Source of the DNA: Candidatus Ratteibacteria bacterium
GTDB lineage: Bacteria; CAIJMQ01
Length of the DNA: 16,154 nucleotides
Direction: 5' to 3'
Assembly (NCBI GenBank): GCA_028715665.1
Contig: JAQURI010000019.1
Coordinates: 1 to 16,154, forward strand
The position numbers and the translations under genes are program-made. Below are positions 1-7,770 of the stretch, one piece after another (the first letter of the stretch is position 1; every line of letters begins with the position of its first letter). The notes under the pieces are model-generated. The model saw only the letters and a program-made list of their open reading frames with translations, did no database searches and had not been told where the DNA came from.

Positions 1-329
1 TCGGCTATGCCGCATGCAGTTTTTGATATTATATTGGCGGTAGCTGGAGCTATGACTATTGCGTTAGCCCACCGGGTAAGTTTTATATGAACAAGTTCCT
101 CATGATTTGAGACATTAGATTGGGCAGCTTCCTTGAACATTTCCAAATAAACAGTGTTTCCGGAAAGAGTTTGGAAAGTCAAAGGACTGACGAATTTCGA
201 AGCGTTCCGCGTCATAACGACTTTTACCTGCGCGCCTTCTTCCTGTAATTTTCGCAGTAATTGGCATGATTTATAGCAGGCGATGCTGCCGGTTATGCCC
301 AATATGATTTTTTTGTTCTTCAGTGTCAT
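1..329 (-). CDS. coaBC: Bifunctional phosphopantothenoylcysteine decarboxylase/phosphopantothenate-cysteine ligase, N-terminal part (runs off left edge)
   Basis: This is the first 109 codons of a CoaBC protein, which makes 4'-phosphopantetheine from 4'-phosphopantothenate and cysteine in CoA synthesis. The visible part belongs to the FMN-dependent CoaC flavoprotein domain. It opens MTLKNKKIILGITGSIACYK, the usual 'llGiTGgIAaYK' FMN-binding start. Next come VVMTRNASKFVSPLTFQTLS and then HIKLTRWANAIVIAPATAN, which holds the His of the catalytic 'HI.L..wAD' motif. The family usually has Asp where this protein has Asn after WA. The segment IISKTACGIA at the edge is also canonical. The ATG at 327-329 fits the family start, but I see no strong Shine-Dalgarno upstream. 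It lies 30 nt after rpoZ on the same strand, an order common in bacteria, and is probably co-transcribed with it. Whether the CoaB ligase half is present cannot be seen. Confidence 0.93.
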   Translation of the reverse strand, partial: MTLKNKKIILGITGSIACYKSCQLLRKLQEEGAQVKVVMTRNASKFVSPLTFQTLSGNTVYLEMFKEAAQSNVSNHEELVHIKLTRWANAIVIAPATANIISKTACGIA

Positions 330-359
330 TTTTTGCTTTTTATAATGAAGGTTTACAGG

Positions 360-599
360 TTATTTTTCTTTTTTTCCCTGTTTTTCCTCGTGGATATTTT
401 GTTTTCTGCCGACTGTTATTTTACCTTCGGAAATTTCCCGCAATGCTATCTGTATGGGGTCTTCAATTTCTTCCTGAATAAGTTTTGGGGCGCCGGAAAC
501 CAATTCTCTTGCTCTTTTACCCGCCAAATTTATCAACTCGAAAACATTCACTATCTTGTTGTCCGGATTCACTTTTTTATCTTCGTGTTTTTTAGTCAT
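360..599 (-). CDS. rpoZ: DNA-directed RNA polymerase omega subunit
   Basis: This is a 79-residue protein of usual omega size. The omega subunit is a small chaperone-like part of RNA polymerase that wraps the beta' C-terminus. The diagnostic core is NVFELINLAGKRARELVSG (about residues 18-36), matching the family 'fklv.lAakRAr.L..g', followed by PIQIALREISEGKI (about 48-61), matching 'kp..iAl.Ei..gki'. The C-terminal tail is short and charged. The gene starts 3 nt after the valS stop. Its Shine-Dalgarno GGAGGA (609-614) lies inside the last codons of valS, so the two are likely translationally coupled. coaBC follows at once. The valS-rpoZ-coaBC order explains the shared strand and suggests one housekeeping transcript. 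Confidence 0.93.
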   Translation of the reverse strand: MTKKHEDKKVNPDNKIVNVFELINLAGKRARELVSGAPKLIQEEIEDPIQIALREISEGKITVGRKQNIHEEKQGKKEK

Positions 600-602
600 A
601 TT

Positions 603-3293
603 TTAAATTCCTCCGAAATTTTTTAATATTTGTTGTAATTTTTCCCTCTTTTTCAATAGTTCTTCTTTTTCCGTTTTGCATTTCTCTACCGCCGCAGGTT
701 GGGCTTTTAAAATAAAATCATGATTGTCCAGTTTCTTTTTTATTTTTGTCAAAACATCGTCTGTTTTTTTCATTTCTTCTTTTATTTTAACAATTTCCGC
801 CGTCAAATCCATGTCTTCCAGCAAAAGATAGACGCATGCTCCGGAAGGAGTGACCTGAGAAGAAAATTTATCTTTTACGGACATTTCTTCCTTTATCTGG
901 ATATTTTGGGCGTTTACAACCGATATTATACTGTCTTTTTCTTTTATAAGGATCTCCTTTTCTTTTCTTGAAGACGCGACAATAATAAAATTCAATTTTT
1001 CATGGAAAGGAATATTCCATTGGGCCTTAAGGTTTCTTATCGCTTGAATGATTTCATACTTATAAACGGCTTCTTCGACAACTGTGTCTTGCGTTTTTTC
1101 GATTTTAAAAATAGGCCATTTTGAAACAGAAATACTTCCAGAAAAAGTGTTATCGTACTTTGAAAGGTAATGCCATATTTCCTCCGTTATAAAAGGCATA
1201 AAAGGGTGCATTAATCTCAATACTTTATCCAGAACGTAAAACAGTGTTTGCCTGCTGGCTTCGGCGGTTTCTGATAATGCGGCGCTATCGTCGGAAGAAT
1301 CATTTTCTTTTTTGAATTTATACTTGATTAATTCGATGTACCAGTCGCAGAACTCATGCCAGAAAAATTTGAAAATAAGTTCCGATGCCTCGCCAAATTT
1401 GAAGTCCTCCAGTAATTCCGAGATATTCTTGTTTAATTCTTCGACTTTTCTTAAAATAAATTTTTCATCCAGACCCAATGAAAGTTCATATATGTTTTTT
1501 TCGGGTTCGAATTTATCACCCAAAATCCCGATGACGAATCTGGAGGCATTCCATATCTTATTGCTGAAATTCCGCATTCCCTCGAATCTATCTAAGGAAA
1601 AAATTATATCCTGTCCGGCTCCGGTATTGAGTTGCGCAAGAGCCATTCTCAAAGCGTCCGTGCCGAAATTATCTATCAGTCCAAGCGGGTCAACAACATT
1701 CCCCTCGGATTTGGACATCTTCCTGCCTTTTTTATCCCTGATTATGGGGTGGATATAAACGGTTTTGAAGGGGACATCACCTTTTAATTTCAGTCCCATC
1801 ATTATCATTCTCGCAACCCAGAAATAGATTATTTCGTATCCGGTTACAAGGGTAGATGTGGGATAAAAATGTTTCAACTCTTCGGTGTCTTTAGGCCAAC
1901 CGAGAGTCGACATAGGCCATAAGCTGGAAGAAAACCATGTATCCAGCACATCGGTTTCTTTGACGAGTTTCTTGCTGCCGCATTTACTGCAAGAATTATC
2001 TTTTATGTTTCTATTAAGTATAATTTCGTTGCAGTTTTCGCAATACGAAACCGGGATTGTATGTCCCCACCATATTTGCCGCGAAATACACCAGTCTTTT
2101 ACTTCCTCCATCCAATTTAGGTATATTTTGCTCCATCTGTCGGGAATAAACCGTATTTTGCCGCTTTTTACCGCTTTGACCGCGGGATTCTTAAGCTTTT
2201 GCACGTCCACGAACCATTGAGTGGAAAGATACGGTTCTATGACTGTTTTGCAACGGTAGCAATGGCCTATAGAATTGGCATGAGAGACAATTTTTACCAG
2301 ATATCCTTCTTTTCTTAAATCTTCTATGACTTCTTTCCTGCACTTGAATCTATCGAGCCCTTTATATTTTTCCGGGACATGTTTCATCTTGCCTTCTTTG
2401 TCCATTATTATGGGGGCATCCAACTTATGGGTCTTGCCGATTTCGAAGTCCACGGGGTCGTGAGCCGGCGTTACCTTAACGGCGCCTGTTCCGAAGGATT
2501 TGGATACTCTTTCGTCGGATATTACCGGAATTTCTCTGTTTGCCAACGGCAGAATGAGTATTTTATTTATTAGCCTTTTATATCTTTTGTCACTGGGATT
2601 TACCGCAACCGCCGTATCTCCGAACATTGTTTCGGGTCTTGTGGTAGCTACCGTTATTTGTCCTTTGCCGTCTTTCAGCGGATAATTTATGTGAAATAGT
2701 TCCCCTACAGTATCCTCGTATTCCACTTCGACGTTGGAAAGGGCTGTTCTGCAGCGCGGGCACCAGTTGACTATGTAATCTCCCCTATATATCAAGCCGT
2801 CTTCAAATAATCGGGCAAAAGCTTCTTCAACCGCCGCGGAATGTTCTTTGTCCATGGTAAAAGCGAATCTTGACCAATCGCAGGAACAGCCTAATTTTTT
2901 GAGTTGTTCGATTATTCTTTTTTCCTGCTGTTTTTTCCAGTCCCAAATCTTGTCTATCAACTTATCTTTGCCGAGTTCATGTTTATTTATATTTTGCTTG
3001 GCCAATTCCCGTTCTATGACGTTTTCAGTGGCAATACCCGCATGGTCGCAACCGGGTATCCATAAAGCGTCGAACCCCTGCATTCTCTTAAAACGTATTA
3101 TTATGTCCTGTAATGTTCCGTCCAGTGCATGTCCCATGTGCAGGGAACCAGTTATATTGGGAGGAGGAATGACTATGCAATAGGGTTTCTTGGGAGAAGG
3201 ATTATGAACTTCGAAAAGTTTTTTTTCTTCCCAGAACGTATACCATCTATTTTCTACTTCTTTAGGATTGTATCGGGTGGATATTTCTTGCAT
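603..3293 (-). CDS. valS: Valyl-tRNA synthetase
   Basis: This class I aminoacyl-tRNA synthetase charges tRNA-Val in the cytoplasm. The 896-residue length is normal. The HIGH signature appears as HMGH at residues 52-55 after PPPNITGSL, and KMSKS is at 525-529 followed by EGNVVDP. The editing (CP1) domain follows the first half of the Rossmann fold, with TTRPETMFGDTAVAVNP typical of ValRS. Metal-binding CxxC pairs are visible in NWCPRC and, around residues 415-437, in CENC and CSKCG before DVLDTWFSSSLWP. The C-terminus (about 830-896) is the ValRS tRNA-binding coiled coil, with 'LDNHDFILKAQPAAVEKCK' near the family consensus. 'GCDHAGIATENVIE' and the coiled-coil tail separate it from IleRS and LeuRS. 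An AGGG (3300-3303) 6 nt before the ATG supports the start. It follows the RND pump gene after about 74 nt on the same strand. Confidence 0.97.
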   Translation of the reverse strand: MQEISTRYNPKEVENRWYTFWEEKKLFEVHNPSPKKPYCIVIPPPNITGSLHMGHALDGTLQDIIIRFKRMQGFDALWIPGCDHAGIATENVIERELAKQNINKHELGKDKLIDKIWDWKKQQEKRIIEQLKKLGCSCDWSRFAFTMDKEHSAAVEEAFARLFEDGLIYRGDYIVNWCPRCRTALSNVEVEYEDTVGELFHINYPLKDGKGQITVATTRPETMFGDTAVAVNPSDKRYKRLINKILILPLANREIPVISDERVSKSFGTGAVKVTPAHDPVDFEIGKTHKLDAPIIMDKEGKMKHVPEKYKGLDRFKCRKEVIEDLRKEGYLVKIVSHANSIGHCYRCKTVIEPYLSTQWFVDVQKLKNPAVKAVKSGKIRFIPDRWSKIYLNWMEEVKDWCISRQIWWGHTIPVSYCENCNEIILNRNIKDNSCSKCGSKKLVKETDVLDTWFSSSLWPMSTLGWPKDTEELKHFYPTSTLVTGYEIIYFWVARMIMMGLKLKGDVPFKTVYIHPIIRDKKGRKMSKSEGNVVDPLGLIDNFGTDALRMALAQLNTGAGQDIIFSLDRFEGMRNFSNKIWNASRFVIGILGDKFEPEKNIYELSLGLDEKFILRKVEELNKNISELLEDFKFGEASELIFKFFWHEFCDWYIELIKYKFKKENDSSDDSAALSETAEASRQTLFYVLDKVLRLMHPFMPFITEEIWHYLSKYDNTFSGSISVSKWPIFKIEKTQDTVVEEAVYKYEIIQAIRNLKAQWNIPFHEKLNFIIVASSRKEKEILIKEKDSIISVVNAQNIQIKEEMSVKDKFSSQVTPSGACVYLLLEDMDLTAEIVKIKEEMKKTDDVLTKIKKKLDNHDFILKAQPAAVEKCKTEKEELLKKREKLQQILKNFGGI

Positions 3294-3304
3294 TTTAAGC
3301 CCTA

Positions 3305-3333
3305 TTTATACAGTAAAACCCAGTCCGATTCAA
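3305..3333 (-). promoter_or_regulatory. Possible sigma70-type promoter for valS-rpoZ-coaBC
   Basis: On the minus strand a TTGAAT (3328-3333) is separated by 17 nt from TATAAA (3305-3310) in the short gap between the RND gene and valS. Spacing and hexamers are good. The predicted start (about 3298) would, however, fall inside the AGGG Shine-Dalgarno of valS and leave only a leader of about 5 nt. The match may therefore be chance in AT-rich DNA, or the start site may lie slightly upstream. Confidence 0.3.
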
Positions 3334-3367
3334 GTAATTACGGCAGAATTCGGTAAAGAAGGGGCTG

Positions 3368-6300
3368 TTATTCCGTTTGAGCAGAGGATTGAGTTTTCTG
3401 CTTAAATCTTAATATTCTTTCTTCAAATATGGTATACAGGATGGGCACGAAGATTAAAGTCAAAACAAACGACATTATTAGCCCGCCGATTACCGTTAGC
3501 GATAGCGGGACCCAGATTTCGGAACCTTCTCCCTTTGACAAAGCCAATGGAACTAACCCGAAGACAGTGGTAAGCGTAGTCATAAGCACGGGTCTTAGTC
3601 TTAATTTCCCAGCTTCCACTACTGCCTCGTGGAGTTCTATCCCTTTTTCTCTTAATTGTTTTATAAAACTTACCAGCACAATTCCCGTCTCAACGCCTAT
3701 TCCCACTACCATTATAAGTCCGATGAAGGATACTACGGAAAGAGTATTGCCGCTTAAAAATAATGCCCATGCCACTCCGACCAGCGCAAAGGGAATGGCA
3801 AACATTATCACAAAGGGGTCGATTAAAGATTCGAATTGCGACGCCATAATCATAAACACCAGGATTATTCCCAAAATCAAAGCTAGAAATAATTGCCGAA
3901 AACTTTTTGCCATCTCCTCGTGTTCTCCGCCAAAGTATATAGAAAAACCCGAAGGCAAAGAAAGTGTGGATAATTTAGCCTTTGTTTCCGCTACTACGCT
4001 GCCGAGGTCTCTGCCGTAAATCTCGCCCTCTATTTTTACTACCCTTTCTCTTCCCCTGCGCTCTATCTGAAGGGGTCCTGTGGTCCTCTCTATATGTGAT
4101 ATTAAAGATAAGGGTATTTTCGCGCCCGTCGGAAGAGTTATAGACAGATTCTCTATATCCGATAGATTTTTTCTGTCTTCCTGCCTTAATTTCAGTTCTA
4201 TATCGTACTCTTCCCCTTCTTCTCTATACCAACTTACTACCCTGCCCTTGAAACAAGTTTCTATTGTGTGTGAAATATCCGCAATATTAAGCCCCAACGA
4301 AGAGGCCTTGTCCCTGTCTATGATAATCTGCAATTCCGGTTTGCCCGATTTTCTGGAAATTTCTATATCGCCCACACCCCTTATATTTGCAAGAATCCCC
4401 GCTATTTTCTCTGAAAGAATTTTTGCTTCCTGCAAATCGTAACCTCTTAGTTCCACGGAAAGCGGTTTTGCCCCGCCAAACATCACTTGCGCCATGCTGG
4501 AAGGATCATATCTCACCTCAGCGTCAGGAAAACGATTGAATTTGTCCTTCAACTCGTAAGCTATTTCTCTGGGGCTTCTTTCCCTTTTCTCTTTTGGAAT
4601 AAGTTTGAGGGATATCGTCCCGATATTGGACCCCTCTTCTCCCCCCATAACCCTCTCAAACCCGCTCCCGCTGCTCACTCCTGAAGAAGAATAACTAACT
4701 TCCACCTCGGGAACTTTTTCATATATGATATCCATTACTTCATCGGTAACCGCCGCCGTCTTTTCATATCTCGTTCCTATAGGAAGAGTTATGCCAAAAG
4801 CAATTCTTCCTTCATCTTCCTCTGGGAAAAACTCTGTTCCGATAAATCCTATCACTGCCAAACTTACCAAAAGAAGTAATCCACTGCCTACAACTATCCG
4901 CTTGCGATGTTTCAAAGCCCATGATAATAAGTTTTTATATCCCCCTTCTATTTTCCTAAAATTTCTTTCGGTTGCTTCATAAATTCTATCCGGAATTCCC
5001 TTTTTATCTTTATATCCCGTGCCGCTTGTTTGCTCCGCCATTGCGCCGGAGCGGGCAGTAAGTTTAACAAATTTCGAAGAAAGCATGGGAACAAGCATAA
5101 GCGCCGTAAATAAAGAAGATATAAGAGCAAAAGAAATTACATAGGCAAGTTGTTTAAAAAAAACAGCAGTAAGCCCGCCTGTAAAAATTATGGGAACAAA
5201 TATGGCTACCATGCACAGGACAGACGCAAACACTGCTCCCGCCACTTCGCTTCCCCCTTTGACGCAAGAATCTTTTAGGTTTTCGCCTTCTTCCAAATGG
5301 CGGTGAATATTTTCATAAACGACGATTGACGCGTCAACAACCATCCCTATGGCTATTGCCAGCGATGCAAGCGAAATTATATTTATAGTGTAACCCGCCA
5401 TATACAAAAAAATGAAGGAGGCAACAAGTGAAACAGGGATAGCGCTTGCTACGATTAAAGAAGAGCGAAAACTTCCCAAAAAGAAAAGAATGGTAATAAT
5501 TACCAGGATTCCTCCTAACAGGAGGGAATCCTTTAAATTATTTATTGATTTAATAATTTGGTCGGAAGAATCAAGAATCGGCTCGGAAAATTCAACATCA
5601 TTGGGCAAGTTCTTTTTTAACCCGTCAAGCCTTTGAAATATTGCCATGCATACATCCACCGTATTGGCATCCGATTCTTTCTGAATCATAATAACCAATC
5701 CGGGACGCCTGTTTATTTTCGCCTCTTCGGTGGTTTCCTTAAAGGAATCTTTGACCTCGGCAACATCTTTAATTCTCACTACATTTCCATTTAAGTTGCC
5801 TACTACTACATTTTCTATCTCCGAGATTTCTAATTCTTCGGGCACCCTTAAAACATACTCTAAATTTTCCGTTCTAATATGTCCGCCCGGCGTGGATAAG
5901 TTTCCCGCTCTTAACATATTCTCTATTTGGTTTATAGATATGTTATACGCGTTAAGCCGCTGGGCATCCAACTCCACTAAAATCGCCCTTTCCAACCCTC
6001 CTCTTACCGTTACACTTGCCACGCCGGGTACGCTTTCAAGCGGAATGGCTATCTCATCTTCCAAAATTTTCTTAAGACGCGGATAAGATTCCTGTGCAGA
6101 AACTCCGTATGCCAAAACCGGCATCATGGAAAGGTCAAATTTGAAAATTAAAGGGGCATCTGCGTCTTCTGGCAGCCGCGGCTTGACCATGTCCAGTTTA
6201 TCTCTCACGTCATTCATCGCGCTGTCTAAATTTACCCCCCATTTAAATCTCAAACTCACCACAGAAATGCCTTCCGAAGAAGAAGCCTCTATTTTATCCA

Positions 6301-6529
6301 AGTCTTCCACAGTCGCAAGTTGCTCCTCAGCAACGCGGGTAACTCTCTGTTCTACTTCTTCGGGTCCCACTCCGGTATAAGTGGTAATGACCGCAATAGT
6401 GGGAATTTCTATGTCCGGGAGCATATCCAGTCCCATGCGGGTCAAAGAAACCGCTCCCAATATAATAACCGCGATAAATATCATCGCGGTCGTAACCGCT
6501 CTTTTTACTCCTAACTCTGGCAGTTCCAT
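3368..6529 (-). CDS. RND-family efflux pump inner membrane subunit (HAE1/AcrB-like)
   Basis: This 1053-residue inner membrane transporter drives export of substrates, probably hydrophobic or amphiphilic compounds, through a fusion protein and a TolC channel using the proton gradient. The architecture is two repeats, each with one membrane helix, a large periplasmic domain and five more helices. TM1 (about 10-32) is followed by the porter start DMLPDIEIPTIAVITTYTG. TM4 carries GMVVDASIVVYENI with a single Asp, D399. The second half shows IMASQFESLIDPFVIM, GIGVETGIVLVSF and KLRLRPVLMTT with R979. Against AcrB, D407 and R971 are kept, but D408 is Ala and K940 is Glu (E947). This reduced proton relay differs from enterobacterial pumps and suggests a distinct subgroup. 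The gene begins 4 nt after the fusion protein stop, in the same operon. Substrate cannot be told from the sequence. Confidence 0.93.
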   Translation of the reverse strand: MELPELGVKRAVTTAMIFIAVIILGAVSLTRMGLDMLPDIEIPTIAVITTYTGVGPEEVEQRVTRVAEEQLATVEDLDKIEASSSEGISVVSLRFKWGVNLDSAMNDVRDKLDMVKPRLPEDADAPLIFKFDLSMMPVLAYGVSAQESYPRLKKILEDEIAIPLESVPGVASVTVRGGLERAILVELDAQRLNAYNISINQIENMLRAGNLSTPGGHIRTENLEYVLRVPEELEISEIENVVVGNLNGNVVRIKDVAEVKDSFKETTEEAKINRRPGLVIMIQKESDANTVDVCMAIFQRLDGLKKNLPNDVEFSEPILDSSDQIIKSINNLKDSLLLGGILVIITILFFLGSFRSSLIVASAIPVSLVASFIFLYMAGYTINIISLASLAIAIGMVVDASIVVYENIHRHLEEGENLKDSCVKGGSEVAGAVFASVLCMVAIFVPIIFTGGLTAVFFKQLAYVISFALISSLFTALMLVPMLSSKFVKLTARSGAMAEQTSGTGYKDKKGIPDRIYEATERNFRKIEGGYKNLLSWALKHRKRIVVGSGLLLLVSLAVIGFIGTEFFPEEDEGRIAFGITLPIGTRYEKTAAVTDEVMDIIYEKVPEVEVSYSSSGVSSGSGFERVMGGEEGSNIGTISLKLIPKEKRERSPREIAYELKDKFNRFPDAEVRYDPSSMAQVMFGGAKPLSVELRGYDLQEAKILSEKIAGILANIRGVGDIEISRKSGKPELQIIIDRDKASSLGLNIADISHTIETCFKGRVVSWYREEGEEYDIELKLRQEDRKNLSDIENLSITLPTGAKIPLSLISHIERTTGPLQIERRGRERVVKIEGEIYGRDLGSVVAETKAKLSTLSLPSGFSIYFGGEHEEMAKSFRQLFLALILGIILVFMIMASQFESLIDPFVIMFAIPFALVGVAWALFLSGNTLSVVSFIGLIMVVGIGVETGIVLVSFIKQLREKGIELHEAVVEAGKLRLRPVLMTTLTTVFGLVPLALSKGEGSEIWVPLSLTVIGGLIMSFVLTLIFVPILYTIFEERILRFKQKTQSSAQTE

Positions 6530-6533
6530 ATTT

Positions 6534-7628
6534 TCACTCTATTATTTTAATTTCAGCGCCTTCCTGTGCCGAATTTTGCCCTTCTATTATTAAAATCTCC
6601 CCCTTTTTCAGTCCGGATAAAATTTGCACTGTCTCCGTTTCTTCCAACCCGATGGCAACTTCCTTTTGCCTTGCTTTCCCGTTCTCTGCTACAAAGACGT
6701 ATTTCTTGCCATCCTTTTCAATAATACTGTCTCTTGGTATAACCACCGCGTTTTCGATGCTAACTAAAACCAAATCCACTCTGGCAAACATACCCGGTTT
6801 TAAAGAATGGTCAGCATTAGGTATGTCGATTTCCACTGGCGCTGTTCTTGACGACAAGTCCAAAACGGGCGAAACATTCGATACTTTCCCTTCGAATATC
6901 TCCGAAGGATAAGCATCCACCATTACTCTTGCAGTCTGTCCAACTCTTATATCAACTATATCTTTGTCGGTCACATCAACAATAACTTTGACCGAATCCA
7001 TATCGGCAATACTTACCACCGGTTGAGAATTGGCGGCAACCATATCTCCTTCTTCTATGAATTTTTGCGCGATTACCCCGCCAATCGGAGCGGATATGGC
7101 AGAATCACTTAGTTGAATTTTACTTAATTTCAGGGAAGCCTTTAGTTCTTTTACCTGCGCCTGCGCGCTTTCATAGGCGGTTTTCACGCCGTCAAATTTT
7201 TGCTGCGAGACCGCGTTCTGCTGGAGAAGATTTTTGAAGCGCTCATAATCTTTTCCCAAATTTTCAAGATTCGCTTCGGCAGATTCCAACGCGGCTTCCA
7301 ATCTTTCCACCTGTAAAACCAACTTTTCTTTTTCTATTTCCGCTATGAGGCCGCCTTTTGCGACCATATCTCCGACATCAACCGCTAATTTTTCGACTTT
7401 CCCGCTAACCTCCGAATACACAGTTATTTGCGACTGCGCCTGGACATTTCCCGTGAAAAACAATTTTTCTTCAATAGTCCCTAATTTGATTTCTTCCACG
7501 ACAACGGGAATTTCCGTCCCTTCTCCGCTCTCCGCTATCAATCTTTTGGATACGATGGTTTGATATACGCGATATCCTACTAAAGCCAAAAGGGACAAAA
7601 CGATTATTAAGACAATTATTTTTTTCAT
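6534..7628 (-). CDS. RND efflux periplasmic adaptor (membrane fusion protein)
   Basis: This 364-residue adaptor links the RND pump to the outer membrane channel. An N-terminal membrane anchor (about residues 3-25, IIVLIIVLSLLALVGYRVY) has no lipobox Cys, so the protein is likely held by an uncleaved helix. The lipoyl/barrel half-motif VYSEVSGKVEKLAVDVGDMV comes next. An alpha-helical hairpin rich in heptads follows (about 95-175, with QQNAVSQQKFDGVKTAYESA), then the second lipoyl half APIGGVIAQKFIEEGDMVAA and a beta-barrel region with LKPGMFARVDLVL. The end GLKKGEILIIEGQ is typical of the membrane-proximal domain. A clear GGAGAA Shine-Dalgarno sits upstream of the ATG. Between this gene and the channel gene lie about 107 nt that include a palindromic element. 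Confidence 0.93.
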   Translation of the reverse strand: MKKIIVLIIVLSLLALVGYRVYQTIVSKRLIAESGEGTEIPVVVEEIKLGTIEEKLFFTGNVQAQSQITVYSEVSGKVEKLAVDVGDMVAKGGLIAEIEKEKLVLQVERLEAALESAEANLENLGKDYERFKNLLQQNAVSQQKFDGVKTAYESAQAQVKELKASLKLSKIQLSDSAISAPIGGVIAQKFIEEGDMVAANSQPVVSIADMDSVKVIVDVTDKDIVDIRVGQTARVMVDAYPSEIFEGKVSNVSPVLDLSSRTAPVEIDIPNADHSLKPGMFARVDLVLVSIENAVVIPRDSIIEKDGKKYVFVAENGKARQKEVAIGLEETETVQILSGLKKGEILIIEGQNSAQEGAEIKIIE

Positions 7629-7702
7629 TATTCTTCTCCTGTTATCACCTATGCTTTTTTCTCAATTTTATTTCTTTTTTCCATTTTGCATTTTGACTTT
7701 TT

Positions 7703-7770
7703 ACCCCGCACCAGAAACTCTGTTTCGGGGCGGGACTAGTCCAGCACCGAGCTTTGCTCTGGTGCTGGGT
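7703..7770. repeat. GC-rich palindromic element at the 3' end of the TolC-family gene
   Basis: A 68-bp stretch is packed with inverted repeats in otherwise AT-rich DNA. Arms ACCCCGCACCAGA (7703-7715) and TCTGGTGCTGGGT (7758-7770) are complementary at 12 of 13 positions. The right arm can instead pair with CCAGCACCGAGC (7741-7752), giving a 12-bp hairpin with a TTT loop and one bulge. A third palindrome, GGACTAGTCC, lies at 7733-7742. Within the left part, CCCC-GCACCA-GAAAC and GTTTC-GGGG pair around a TCT loop, as if 6 nt had been lost from one arm. No T-run follows in the direction of transcription, so it is not a simple terminator. It may be a dispersed palindromic (REP-like) element. Confidence 0.6.

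Noticed and set aside
3429..4019. Plus-strand open frame of 196 codons opposite the RND pump gene
   Set aside because: It is antisense to a clear pump gene with conserved motifs; the peptide has low-complexity composition and no recognisable domain.
7703..7770. Intrinsic terminator after the TolC-family gene
   Set aside because: The hairpin is strong but no T-run follows in the direction of transcription, and the adaptor and pump genes continue on the same strand.
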